DNA of 64,000 nt from Ceratotherium simum simum. Its lineage: Eukaryota > Chordata > Mammalia > Perissodactyla > Rhinocerotidae. Positions within the stretch are counted from its first letter, which is position 1. Every line of letters starts with the position of its first letter. Position numbers and translations under genes: made by a program. Of the stretch, positions 1 through 10,929 are shown in pieces. The notes under the pieces are model-generated. The model searched no databases, was not told the origin of the DNA, and worked only from the letters and a program-made list of their open reading frames with translations. The stretch spans positions 6,195,187 to 6,259,186 of the forward strand of contig NW_004454166.1 in NCBI RefSeq assembly GCF_000283155.1, given 5' to 3'.

Positions 1-1275
1 GACCCTTAGTAGCCAAAGAAATCCTGAGAAAAAAGAACAAAGCTGGAGGCATCACAATCCCTGACTTCAAAATATACTACAGGGCCGGCCCCATGGCTTA
101 GTGGTTAAGTGCGCGCGCTCCGCTGCTGGCGGTCCGGGTTCGGATCCCGGACGCCCACCAACGCACCGCTTCTCCGGCCATGCTGAGGCCGCGTCCCACA
201 TACAGCAACTAGAAGGATGTGCAGCTATCACGTACAACTATCTACTGGGGCTTTGGGGGGAAAAATAAATAAATAAAATCTTTAAAAATATATATATACT
301 ACAAAGCTATAGTAATCAAAACAGCATGGTATTGGCACAAAAACAGACACACAGATCAATGGAACAGAATTGAAGTCCCAGAAATAAAACCACATGTCTA
401 TGGACATCTAATTTTTGAGAAAGCAGCCAAGAACATACAAGGGAGAAAGGGAAGTCTCTTTAATAAACGGTGTTGGGAAAACTGGACAGCCACTTGCAAA
501 AAAATGAAAGTAGACCGTTATCTTACACCATACACAAAAATTAACTCAAAATGGATTAAAGACTTGAATGTAAGACCTGAAACCATAAAAATCCTAGAAG
601 AAAGTGTAGGCAGTACAGTCTTGGACATCGGTCTTAGCAGTATCTTTTTGAACACCATGTCTCCTCAGGCAAGGGAAACAAAAGAAAATAAACAAATGGG
701 ACTACATCAGACTAAAGAGTTTCTGCAAGGCAAAGGAAACCATGAACAAAATGAAATGACAACTCACCAATTGGGAGAAAATATTTGCAAATCATGTATT
801 TGACAAGGGGTTAATCTCCAAAATATATAAAGAACTCATACAACTCAACAGCAAAAAACAAACAAACAACCCGATCATAAAATGGGCAGAGGATATGAAC
901 AGATATTTTTCCAAAGAAGAGATACAGATGGCCAATGGGCACATGAAAAGATGTTCAACATCACTAATTCTTAGGGAAATGCAAATCAAAACTACAATGA
1001 GATATCACCTTACACGGGTCAGAATGGCTATAATTAACAAGACAAAAAATAAAAATACATTGTTGGTGGGAGTGCAAACTGGTGCAGCCACTATGGAAAA
1101 CAGTACGGAGATTTCTCAAAAAATTAAAAATAGAAATATCATATAATCCAGCTATCCCATTACTGGGTATTTATCCAAAGAACATGAAATCAACAATTCA
1201 GAGAGATTTCTGCATCTCTATGTTCATCGCAGCATTATTCACAATAGCCAACACATGGAAGCAAGTGGCGTTTTT
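1..1275 (+). mobile_element. L1 LINE, 3' part of ORF2 and beyond, 5' cut by window edge, split by an ERE
   Basis: The sequence reads as the C-terminal part of L1 ORF2, which encodes the endonuclease/reverse transcriptase that drives LINE retrotransposition. Familiar L1 phrases appear in order: a segment on the lone residue pattern [16 protein letters not shown] near 560, the region around [12 protein letters not shown] near 1145-1180, and the IAALFTIANTWK region near 1230-1260. The reading frame is broken: the L1-like peptides lie in three plus frames (504..803, 895..1146, 1082..1285). Near 1058 the copy also appears to lack several tens of bases between AAAAAATAAAAATA and TTGTTGGTGGGA, where intact L1s carry extra sequence. 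It is therefore inactive. An ERE SINE interrupts it at 82..284, so the L1 is older than that SINE. The 5' end lies outside the window and no poly(A) tail is seen; the match fades near 1275. Confidence 0.93.
82..284 (+). mobile_element. ERE SINE (perissodactyl tRNA-derived), inserted in L1
   Basis: It starts with GGGCCGGCCCCATGGCTTAG. The A-box-like TGGCTTAGTGG lies near 95 and the B-box GGTTCGGATCC near 138, as in a tRNA-derived pol III promoter. The 3' end is the A-rich tail AAAAATAAATAAATAAAATC. The flanks carry AAAATATACTACA (69..81) and a related, slightly expanded copy ending in ATACTACA (285..302), which fits target-site duplication by L1-driven priming. The element sits inside the L1 ORF2 remnant. 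Confidence 0.93.
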
Positions 1276-1285
1276 AAAGGGCTGA

Positions 1286-2045
1286 GGGTTGAGCACTTTC
1301 AGCTGTCACTTCCCAGTATAATTTTTTTCCCCACATGTGGGCTACAATTCTGCCTGTCAAAGCACTGAGGATATCTGGGTATGTAGACTATGCCAGCTAT
1401 AACTTGGGCACAGGCAGAAATTCTCTAGATCCTCTTAATTTTCACTTGTTTATGTGATACTTATTGGTCTTTACTTGCATTAGAGAGGTGAGATGGTAAG
1501 AGCACAAAGATTTGAGTTTGACCATTGATGTAGAAATAAGCAAAGCCTTTCAGCCTACTTTGGTTCTAAGCCTCTCAGAATCATTTGGATACAGCAGAAG
1601 GTCCATACTAGTTCAGTAGAGTCCTCTACTGGAGTGTGGAACAGAGGTCTAGTCAGGAATGTGTTCTTTTGCCATGCTCTACTTTCTCTATGTCTGTGTA
1701 TTCCTTGGGAATTTGCTTGTCAAAAGCAGAATTGACCATATATTTAGTTACAAGTATCAATTGGTATCAAATTTAACCCTACTTGTATTTTTTTTTCCAA
1801 CGTTTTTGTGCCATTAGAAAGAAGAAGAAAATACATATGACAATAAGAAACATCGTTAAATTTTGACTACATTTTCTTCTGTCCTGGTGTGGGATTTTCT
1901 TTTTGTACACTTTCAAAAAATTATGTAACTCTTGTAATTTTGTCCATTTTTGTGCATGTTTTTGCTCTCTTCATGTTATTGAAATGTAATTATTTGCAAT
2001 TACATATTCATGTAAATATGTTTAATTAAAATACTGGCCAAAGAA
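1286..2045. other. Unassigned AT-rich sequence, no gene seen
   Basis: No ORF of interest, splice-flanked reading frame, RNA gene or repeat family was recognised. Short A/T tracts occur near 1787 and 1915. Confidence 0.5.
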
Positions 2046-2049
2046 ATAT

Positions 2050-2440
2050 AACAAATATAGCAATGATATTAATAGTGCTCTTCTTCTCAAGTGCTTTGTT
2101 ATATGTCAACTTATTATTTTTTCTTTTCATTTTTTTTCCCCCCAAAGCCCCAGTAGATAGTTGTATGTCATAGCTGCACAGCCTTCTAGTTGCTGTATGT
2201 GGGACGCAGCCTCAGCATGGCCGGAGAAGTGGTGCCTTGGTGCGCGCCCAGGATCCAAACCCGGGCCTCCAGCAGAGGAGCGCTGGGGCCACTAAGCCAC
2301 GGGGCTGGCCCTGTCAACCTATATTTACCTCATCACAATCTCATGAAATATTCTGGACAGTGTCATCCTCTTGATTTTACGGTGGAGGACACAGAGGCCA
2401 AGAGATGTTAAATGACTTGTTGGAGGTCACAGTTTAGGTT
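2050..2440 (-). repeat. MIR SINE remnant, split by an ERE
   Basis: Reading the minus strand gives the MIR order. The right part (2330..2440) has the antisense form of the 'ACTTGCCCAAGGTCAC' and 'GAAACTGAGGC' core, here diverged (GATTTTACGGTGGAGGACAC, then GACTTGTTGGAGGTCACAG). The left part near 2050..2112 resembles the MIR 3' end. A younger ERE separates the two parts. Confidence 0.7.
2115..2311 (-). mobile_element. ERE SINE, inserted in a MIR
   Basis: In minus orientation, the T-rich end TTTTTTTTCCCCCC near 2130..2144 is the tail and GGGGCTGGCC near 2301 is the 5' head. The internal B-box complement GGATCCAAACCC is visible near 2251. TSD: TGTCAACTTAT (2104..2114) against TGTCAACCTAT (2312..2322), one mismatch. 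Confidence 0.92.
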
Positions 2441-2444
2441 TTTT

Positions 2445-3668
2445 TAACCCCACATTGTTGTGAGGGCTGAGCACTTCACGCTTCCCACTAACAACTTCCA
2501 TTTTCTTATTCAAGTCGATGCTAAGAACATTTCACTGGTTACGCTATTTTAATTTCTACAACAGAACAGAGTTTGACCTACTGAATTGGTCTTTATGAAA
2601 GCTAATGAGTAATTAAGCTGCCTGAGAGACTTGAAATGAAAGATTTTCCCGGGTCTCTTATATATGGTAAACACACAGCAGGCAGGGAACAGAACATGCT
2701 TTTGTACATTGTGAGGTACGGGGGACGGATTAACAAACACGGAGGGATGAATTGCCTGCTGGGTATTTTTAATGTTTAAGAGCTTCCAGTAATTGTCACA
2801 CTTCTGTCCTTACTTCAATCAGGTACAAAATGTACCTTTCGGTCTCTACTCGTCCTCTGTCAGTGATTACACACCTGTGGTCTCAGGGCCATGTGTATCC
2901 AACAGGAGGTAGAAAACAACAAGAGCAGAGGAGATCACACACTGCCTTAGGCTCCAAGCTTCTTTACTGTTTCTACTCATGGACAACGCTGCTTTAAATT
3001 CTCTAAGCTGTTGGATTCTGTACCTGCCTTGACCTTCCCGATTCTGTTGATCTCTCCAGCCTTGCCTAAAACCGTGGACTTAACCCATTCCTGTTCTGCT
3101 CTCTGCTGACCTCAGACTTCTGTTTTGTGAGTGTCGATTTGCAAGACTTGGATTCCTGACCCATTGCCTTCTCTGACTTCAGATTCATATCTGCTCAAAT
3201 CTGGTTGGAATTTATAATTCCTCATTTTGCTCTTGTCTGATGACCGCTGCCCTCATCGATGCTTGGGCATGACACTTTATGCTTTAATTTGGCTATTCAA
3301 TGGTTTTCCTAATAATTCTTCATTTTTCTCTCCCAGAGTTATCTGTTAGTTGCCTGAGAATGAATGTGAAATATACAGTAAAACCCGAAGGGATTGTAAC
3401 CACAGGAAAGATGTGATGATGTTTCTGAGGAAGAAACATGTAATAAAAATTTCTGCCCTATAGGGAATGAACTTTTCTACATTGAGTTCATATCATGTTT
3501 GAATCTGGAAAATGCATCTATTTATCAAAATTCAGAGTGAGGTTTCAAATTCTCTCCCATTCCCCACCCAATAGTTGTGGTAAGGGGAAGATCCCAAAGA
3601 ACGTGGATGGGAGCAAGTCAGAGCAGTGCCTCAGGCACACCAGGTAGGAAGAGCAGCCTCTCTCTAAA
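2445..3668. other. Unassigned sequence, no gene seen
   Basis: There are short open stretches only, for example 63 codons on the minus strand at 2549..2740. A CT-rich, TGAC/CTGAC-rich block at about 2990-3290 may be an ancient repeat, but I could not place it in a family. Confidence 0.45.
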
Positions 3669-3671
3669 TAC

Positions 3672-3850
3672 CAGTTTCTCGAATCTGGCTGTGCTTTTGA
3701 TTTTGGGGCTGGAGGTCTTGTTAAACTACAGCTTCTTAGGCCCCACCTAGAATATTTTATGGGAGCGTGGTCTAGAAATCTGAATTTTTAACAAATTCTC
3801 TAAGTCATTCTGATGCACTGGGCCAAAGGATCAGTATTTGAAAACCACTG
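3672..3850 (+). mobile_element. MER5-type hAT (Charlie) non-autonomous DNA transposon
   Basis: The internal phrase GGTCTTGTTAAACTACAG, the block TAGGCCCCACC and the 3' terminus AAAACCACTG match the MER5A layout. The 5' terminal repeat is eroded (CAGTTTCTCGAATC). No clear 8-bp TSD remains. It is an old element with no coding capacity. Confidence 0.8.
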
Positions 3851-3859
3851 GTCTTAGTA

Positions 3860-4650
3860 ACAGGGGGTAACAATTACGCGGATCATAATCGAGAGAAAGA
3901 AAAATCTTAAAAGATACAGTTGATGAAAACACTATATTTAACTAAGTCTGACAAAAAAGCAGTCGAAAGGAGACAAAGAATTCTCTGCAGTTATTATTGA
4001 AGTCCTTGATAGGAGAAGTTGAACAACCTTTAAAATTAATTGTTAAGAGTTTGAAACGTGGAAGAAGAGGATCAGTGAATCATTATGGTGAAATCAAAAT
4101 TGTAGACAGACCAGAAGAGACACATTCCCCTTACCCACACCTATCAAATGATTTCACCAATTTCCTACTAAAGATGGATTGAGAGCTAATGTTGGATCCG
4201 GTGTTTTGTAGTTTACGTTTATTGTTACATCTTTATAGTACTTTTCTCATTGTATGCATTTCATTGTTCTTAGTTAATGGTGTTATTTCATCATGAGTGT
4301 CTTCTTCTTAAAGATATGAAATTCCAAGGTAAAGTATCCTTCAGCTATTTTTATAGATGGGTAAATCATCACCAGGTAGGTCCTGAGTGGCAATTGTAGT
4401 CAAGAATTTGGTGTGAAGAGTAGGAAAAGTATAACAATAGCTTCTCTTACAAAATTCTAACTTAATAAGACTTGCTTCTATTGGGAATGATCTGGGGTGA
4501 TATTCAAAAAATGTGACAACTGATACAGTATTATAAATTAGTGTACAAATAGAAATGCATTAAAAATTCCTTTTATTCTCTGAGTTAATATGTATCTGTG
4601 TGTGTACAAAACCATACAGTTGCTTACTTAGTGATATAAATCATTCATCC
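3860..4650. other. Unassigned AT-rich sequence, no gene seen
   Basis: No recognisable repeat, RNA gene or convincing ORF. The 61-codon open stretch at 3997..4182 has no recognisable motif. Confidence 0.45.
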
Positions 4651-4653
4651 AAT

Positions 4654-5135
4654 TTAATAATTTTCAAATCGGTTGTGGATTTGTTTAGAAATTAACAGCA
4701 TGACCTTTGGTTTGTCATGGCTTTCACTGACTAAATGTTGCTCCTCTCTGAGCCATGGTTTGGTTTTGGGAAGCACATACACTATTTCAGTGACCTCTTT
4801 GTTAAATAGACAGTGAATAAGTTTCTGGCATCTGTAGTTTTCCAACCTCAGAGGCAGCTGGCTGCCCTGCCTGCATGTGTGGAGAGCCTGAGTTTCAACC
4901 AGTCGTGATAATGTTGCCACCAGTGCCACCACGCCTGCCATCAGCCCTGCGGCCTTCCCCCTGCAAATGTTGGGCTCCTCCAAAATCACAGGTGGGCCCA
5001 GAACATGCCACTGGCTCTGTTGTTGCTCCCAGCTTTGTCACTCAGCCATCCACCAGCAGTTGCCCATGTTCATACCAGCAAGATTCACAGGTTCCATTTC
5101 CTGCCTCTGCTGCTGCTGCACAACATTTTTAGGTG
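4654..5135. other. GC-richer island with open frames on both strands; possible decayed retrocopy
   Basis: This block is clearly richer in G+C than its flanks. It keeps a 111-codon minus-strand frame (4654..4989) and an 85-codon plus-strand frame (4875..5132). The plus frame is rich in Pro, Ser and Ala; the minus frame has no recognised motif. There is no poly(A) tail, TSD or splice pattern that would prove a processed pseudogene, and I do not recognise the parent. It may equally be chance openness in a GC-rich patch. Confidence 0.25.
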
Positions 5136-5274
5136 GAGTTTGCCTCAACAACCCATATAAAAAATTTCATAATTTAATATTCAGCATGGCTATTCTGTAC
5201 AAACTGGTGGAAAAGGTGTTCTAGGTATACCACTGGTATCAGTGAGGATGAAGTTCAGCTGTATATACAGATAG

Positions 5275-6005
5275 CTTAAACAAGGTAGAAGCTTACTTTT
5301 CTTTATTATATAAGAGAGTCTGGAGATAAGCAGTTCAGGGCTGGTGTGGTGGCTTGATAGTCTTTAGGAATCTAGGGTCCTTTTCTGTTTTCCTTTTTTT
5401 TTTTTTTTTTGTGAGGAAGATAAGCCCTGAGCCAACATTCATGCCAATCCTCCTCCTTTTTTGCTGAGGAAGACCAGCCCTGAGCCAACATCCACCGCCA
5501 ATCCTCCTCCATTTATTTTTATCCCTTTTTCTCCCAAAAGCCCCAGCAGATAGCTGTATGTTATAGTTGCACATCCTGCTAGTTGCTGTATGTGGTATGC
5601 CGTCTCAGCATGGCCGGACAAGCGGTGCGTCGGTGTGTGCCCGGGATCCGAACCCGGGCTGCCAGTAGCGGAATGTGCGCACTTAACCGGCAAGCCACGG
5701 GGCCAGCCCTTCCTTTTCTTTTTTAATGCTCTGTCATACTTGGGTTTTGTCTCATGGTTTAAAATAGCTGCTTAAGCTCCAGTCATCACGCCATATTCCA
5801 GTCAGCAGGAAGGTGGCAAACGGAAAGAAGAAAGATGTGGAGATTTCTTTTAAGAAGACTTCCTAGGAGTCCCACACAACATTTTTCTTTACATCTCTTT
5901 GTCCAGTACTTAACTACACAGTCACATGCAGGAGCAAGGGAAGCTGGAAAATTTAGTTTTTTAAACTAAGAGGCTATATTTCTATCCCATAATCAAGATG
6001 GTAGC
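5275..6005. repeat. Probable ancient mammalian interspersed repeat, family not named, split by an ERE
   Basis: The pieces GCAGTTCAGGGCTGGTGTGG (5329..5348) and, beyond the ERE, CCAGTCAGCAGGAAGGTGGC (near 5799) with ACTTCCTAGGAGTCCCACAC (5859..5878) belong to a wording I recognise as multicopy in mammalian genomes. I cannot assign the family name with confidence. The ERE at 5392..5711 interrupts it. Confidence 0.4.
5392..5711 (-). mobile_element. ERE SINE, long form
   Basis: The minus-strand element starts with a T-tract tail near 5393, carries the doubled GTGAGGAAGA / GCTGAGGAAGA module typical of the longer ERE form, and ends at the head CACGGGGCCAGCCCT. The B-box complement GGATCCGAACCC lies near 5645. 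TSD: CCTTTTCTGTTTT (5379..5391) against CCTTTTCTTTTTT (5712..5724). Confidence 0.92.
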
Positions 6006-6009
6006 TAAA

Positions 6010-6600
6010 GAATCCATATCGGAGACAACTTTCACTCGGCTACATCACCCTTTAATTCGTTCCCTTGTTTCCTTAAGGATGGTAGCAGAAGCATAAGGAC
6101 ATAAAGAAACAGATGGAAAATACGGAATGTCCATTCAAGCTATCATCTGAAGGTATTTTGATTCTAGTTCGTGAATTTTTGAAAAAACTTGCCAAGAACA
6201 ACTTTTCTCCATCAGTGTACTAAAAGGTCTGCATCCTCTGGTCTACCCTCATGGAAATCCTTGACTTAGACGTGGGTGCTGATTATAATAATGACAGTAT
6301 TTTCAGTGTGTGTGTTTTGAAGGCTTTAGGGGATGAAAATAAAGACCATCAGTTCTGGATATTGCTGAGTATGTTTGGTGTGCTTGAGAGAAACAAACTG
6401 AGAGTAACATCGAGTACACAGTTGTTGATACAGACCCTCCACTCAGCCACATCCAACAGTGAAGGTTTTATAAGAAGAAGCTACATCCTCCAAGAACTCT
6501 AGTCTGAGGGGAAAAAGTAACAAAAACAAATTCATATATGTGAGCATGCCAAACGTTTTCAAGAAGCCCTTTTACCGATATGTTTTAACTGCCTCCTATT
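6010..6600. other. Unassigned sequence, no gene seen
   Basis: The 83-codon frame at 6251..6502 has no recognised motif and no coding context. Confidence 0.45.
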
Positions 6601-6605
6601 TACCC

Positions 6606-7065
6606 TGTTGGTGAGGGAGGGATTCCCATCCTAGGGGTATGGGGATGGCCAAATGCACGACACTGGACACTGGACAGATGAGCTCAACTGTAGTTTATTT
6701 GTCACATGTACTCATGGCCTGGGAGGAGGACACTGTATGCCATGCAGGGTCACACAGAGGTTGGGTTTGGGAACAGAGTGAACAGGCTTTGTAGTAGTAA
6801 GAGGGTAAGGTGCCTGGTTCTCGTAGGAAGATGTGATTGGCTTGTTATAATTCTGCAGGTTGACAGAAACTGAAACCTGCCACTCAGGGATGACCAGGAA
6901 CTGTGCTGGTCCCTTTGATAAGGAAGACTGTTTGGCTAGGGGATCTTATCTCAGGGAGCAGAGTTGGGAAGGGACCTTGCATTGAGGCCATTCAAGGCCC
7001 TCCTGATTTTACCAGATGTCAAGGCAGCACATAATGTTAACCCTTAATTTTAGGTCTCACACCAC
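6606..7065 (-). mobile_element. Probable solo LTR of an endogenous retrovirus
   Basis: The left end TGTTGGTG and right end CACACCACA form the expected inverted TG...CA termini (460 bp). On the minus strand an AATAAA polyadenylation signal lies at the complement of TTTATT near 6693. No retroviral coding sequence adjoins either side, so it would be a solo LTR. No flanking duplication is evident, and the family is not identified. Confidence 0.5.
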
Positions 7066-7069
7066 ATGC

Positions 7070-7480
7070 TATAGACTTCATTGGGCTGGGGGTTTCCTTC
7101 TGCTCCTTACTAGAGGTAAATTTAAACAGGGAAACTTGAGTCTTTGTAATTTTACCTCTGTTTGCTCAAGTGAATAGTCAATGCTTGACTAAATTTCCTT
7201 TTCTTTTAAAAGTATATTAATATTTATTTTAGAAAAATCCAATAGTTGTAGGGTTCATAGTCTTGATACCGCATCAGGTAAAGAGAAAATATCATATTGC
7301 TATTTTTTTTCCTCTGCAGTGAAAACGTCAGCAATAGGACAGTACTTACCACGAAGTATGCAGGGACCTTAGTGGCATGGGTCTCTAGCAAAGGGACGGA
7401 AGCTGGACTGGGCTAGGGTAATTGACATAGCTCCATAACTAGCCCACAATGGGGATGGTCAGATAACTCAACTACAATAT
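7070..7480. other. Unassigned AT-rich sequence, no gene seen
   Basis: A polypyrimidine tract followed by CTCTGCAG lies near 7303..7319 and resembles a splice acceptor, but no open frame of useful length follows it. Confidence 0.4.
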
Positions 7481-7489
7481 CCACCCATC

Positions 7490-7768
7490 TTCAAAGTTAG
7501 CAGGATAATATCTTCAAATCTTTCTCTATGAACCTCTGCTTCCATCATCATGTTTTCTCTGACTATGATTGTTCTATAGCCCTCTTATAAGGACTTCTGT
7601 GATTCCATTAGACCCAGCTGTATAATCCAAGATAATCTCCCCACGTCAAAATGCTTAGTTTAATTACATCTTCAAAGTTCCCTCTTGCCATGTAAAGTAA
7701 CATATTCACAGGTTCAGAAGATTAGGACATGGATATCTTTGAGAGGGTCATTATTTGTTCTGCCACAC
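7490..7768 (-). mobile_element. MLT1-type (MaLR) LTR fragment
   Basis: The minus strand carries the MLT1 wording. On the plus strand it reads as CCATGTAAAGTAACATATTC (7689..7708), CACAGGTTCAGAAGATTAGG and ATTATTTGTTCTGCC. It is an old, truncated non-coding LTR. Confidence 0.75.
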
Positions 7769-7774
7769 AAGGAT

Positions 7775-8400
7775 CTGACATATATTTATACGTGAATTAA
7801 CGAAGACCTGCAGATCCTGGTGGCTATGGGCTTGACACCCATCTATACCTCCCTCCATAACTAATCAGACATAAATGTCTATTGTCTCTTTCTATGCATG
7901 ATCCCTTGAAGCTATATATTTCTTACTTTTTATTGCCATTGAACCATTCTGCACTTTGCCATTTTTGTGTTTTTGCTAACTGTTCACTTCATCTAACAAT
8001 TACTCCCTATATCTCCTTCTGCTATCCAAATTTTGCTAATTCACTCTTAGATGGCATTTCATCTTGTGATTAAACTGAGATGAACCATATTTAGGCTGTT
8101 TTCTTGCCTGATCTATAAGACTTCTGTTGAGTTTTTATTGTTAGTCATTTTTCAGAGTATTAGGCTTTTTCACAAACATGGAAGGTGATTGGACTGAGTT
8201 CATTCATTGCAAATCACACGACATTCATCCAAATGGCTCATTGTATCCAAAAAACAAAATGCAGCCAAATAAATTGCCAAATCATGCACTTATGTAGAAT
8301 CTAAGCTCTGAATCATTTTCCATTGCTCCCTGTCTCTTTCCTCCCCTCTTGTCAGCAAACCATTACCATTAAAATAAAAACAAAGAATCCAAAAGGACAA
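7775..8400. other. Unassigned AT-rich sequence, no gene seen
   Basis: No repeat family or RNA gene was recognised. The 63-codon frame at 7882..8073 has no coding features. Confidence 0.4.
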
Positions 8401-8404
8401 TTAG

Positions 8405-8558
8405 CTACATCTCCTCATTTTATAAAAGTAAATCTGGAGCTCAAAGAGATGTTGTGATGAGGTGACTGAATTATTAGATGGCAATATAACAATACTTGAA
8501 ACCCAGACTCTTGAGTCATTTTTATAACAAAGATCTTGCTTTTATACCATGCTGCCTG
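8405..8558 (-). repeat. MIR SINE remnant
   Basis: It is the antisense MIR core: CTCATTTTATAAAAGTAAAT, then GATGAGGTGACTGAATTATT in place of the 'aaggtcacacagctagtaag' part, ending in CCATGCTGCCTG, the complement of the tRNA-related head. Confidence 0.72.
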
Positions 8559-8564
8559 AAATCT

Positions 8565-10727
8565 AAATCACTGAAAATCAAACCCTCATATATCCATCAA
8601 GGAACTGCTTCTTTCAAAGCCTTGTGAAAAGAAGAGAGTTTTGATAATCTCCATTTTTAACTTTTCAATCTGTTGTGTTGGTATTTTGTAAATATAAGGC
8701 ATAGTGTATAAAAATGTGGAGGAAACAAGGTTAACCTTTCACTCTCTAGTGAGCATGTGCCCTAGGATGGGGCTGTTGAGAGCAGTAATTTGACATTCTT
8801 CTTCCTCCTACCCATCAAAATAAAGTGACAAACGCAACATTTGCCATTGAAGTAGGAAGAAGTCTATTAGACTTATCAAAACAGACATTGCAGGTTATTG
8901 GACTCTTTAGTTTTCCTTATCTACCCCTGAAATCCAATGGTGCCTGGGTCCATGGGTCAGTCTAGTTCATTCTACAGAACACAGTCAGATAAAAGATCAG
9001 AACGTGAGTCTTTACTGGTTGGCTGATACGTGGATAATATTCCTCTCATTCATTAAAAAGATTTTACCAGATCCAGTTTCATAGTCCTGCAAATTTGGGA
9101 GCTGCTTATTACAAGTGCTAGTCTGAGGTTGGGATAGGGTCAAGCCTTTGTTATGAGAAGTGAGTGATAAAGTCAAGTGCCGGGTGAAAACAGGCATGTT
9201 GGAAAGTCTAGGGTTGGTTGCCTTCTCTTTGAAGAAGCAAAAGGCAATAAAGAGCTTAAAGAGGTGGGCATTAGAGAGCGTGCATTCACAATTTGTTACT
9301 GGCGAATATCTTCCAGGGCATCTATCTGGTCACAGAAGGATCAGCAGCTGACTAGTGAGGTACTTAGAAATGAGATTGCAACTCTCTGATAACACACTTC
9401 CTCATTTTTCTCTTTGTCTGGAATATGGGCAGTGCCCAGTGATTGTGTTTCAGATGTAAACGCCATAACTGACATTCAGAAGTGTGTGTGTGTGTGTGTG
9501 TGAAACCTTGAAACATGATTCTTGAATTACTATAGCATGTTCCACTCTTCACAGAAAAAACAGATTTCACAGTACGTCACTTACTGTGAATGTACCAACA
9601 CTGCAGAGTTCAGAAGTACAAATGTTACAGCTAGAAATATTGGGTTTCTCAGAAATGTGTTTGAGAAATCTTTTAAGATTATAGCTATCTAAAACTCTGC
9701 CTGCAAGGAATTTTCACATAGGCTCTGTCATACCCTGTAAAAGACTAGCTCATCATGAATGGAAGAACAATCATTCTGATACAGACTGATTGCATTTCAG
9801 TACCCAATGTGAGAGCAAGAATAAACAGGTGAGGAACTAATAAATCTTCCAGAGGACAGTGCTTTACTGCTACAAGTGCCTACCCCACGCTACCTTCACC
9901 CTAAGTCACTGTAGTAAATGACGTGGAAAGTCAAAAGGCACAAAAACTTAGTGAACATTTCGACACCTATAACTAACACAATATTTTAACCGATGAGAGG
10001 CTTAAGGGTGATGAAATGTAATTGTGACAGCTCTGACAACTTTGTTAACCCAAAATTCTATTCAGTTAAATGCAGACCCACTATATGAAATGAAAACGTG
10101 GCAATTCCACTGTGGCAAATATAGTAAGACAACAATAAAGTGGTAAACTGTGGTGAGGGTTGGGAACCTGAAGGACTCTTGGAAAAATCCAACTAGTGCT
10201 AAGAAGTGACTCTGGGGACTTAGGAAAATCCGGAAAGGAAAGAATAAAAATGACCTAGTGATCACCTAAAGTAATTTAGCTGTGGCTTCTGCTTTCCAGA
10301 ATGAGAGCCGATCACTATACCTGCCTAACTACGAAGGTGGTTCCGGTGGGTGCAGAAACAGGAACTGACAATCCATTTGAAATCAAGCGAAGATGAAATT
10401 CATGTTCCTTTTTAAGTTTCTGAGCTGTGGAAGAGTTCTAAATTATTGCAAGGTTAAACAAGCAAGCAAGTGTAACCAATCCTGTGCCTGCTTATTAAGA
10501 AAAAGGAATTAAATCAATGGTCACGTACCAGGGACTGTTCTGTCTTATCCTTGTCTGTGCCCCAAGTGTCCAAGAGTCATACAGAAAATATTTTTTGAAT
10601 AAGCATGGGTAAAGGAATTTCGTGTTTGCAAACTGAAATTGATTAGGAATTTTCTTATTGTTTGTGTGTGTTAGACACACTTGAAGCTGTATCTGGGCAT
10701 TGTATACAATTCTCTGTTAACAACTTT
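8565..10727. other. Unassigned sequence, no gene seen
   Basis: Mixed AT-rich DNA with a short (GT) tract at 9482..9502. Open frames are at most 70 codons and lack motifs. Confidence 0.4.
9482..9502. repeat. (GT)n dinucleotide microsatellite
   Basis: About ten GT units in an uninterrupted run. Confidence 0.9.
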
Positions 10728-10925
10728 CTAATATAATTAGTGGTATATGTGTATATATATTATATAAAATTATAATTGCATTATACATCATATACAATAA
10801 TTACATTATTATTATATAATAATAATTACATTATTAATTATAATATTTGTATTATATATCATATTTATATTATATATAGTATTTGTATTATGTATAATAT
10901 TTATATATTATACATAATTGATAGG
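10728..10925. repeat. AT-rich low-complexity tract
   Basis: The stretch is nearly all A and T, with imperfect TATAT, ATTATA and ATAATATTT repeats. The 64-codon open frame across it is a composition effect (Ile/Tyr-rich). Confidence 0.88.
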
Positions 10926-10929
10926 AGTT

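Noticed and set aside
82..284. tRNA-like sequence with A and B boxes
   Set aside because: The boxes belong to a tRNA-derived SINE; no cloverleaf with intact acceptor stem is present.
7303..7321. Splice-acceptor-like pyrimidine tract with CTCTGCAG
   Set aside because: No open frame of meaningful length or donor follows, so it is not evidence for an exon.
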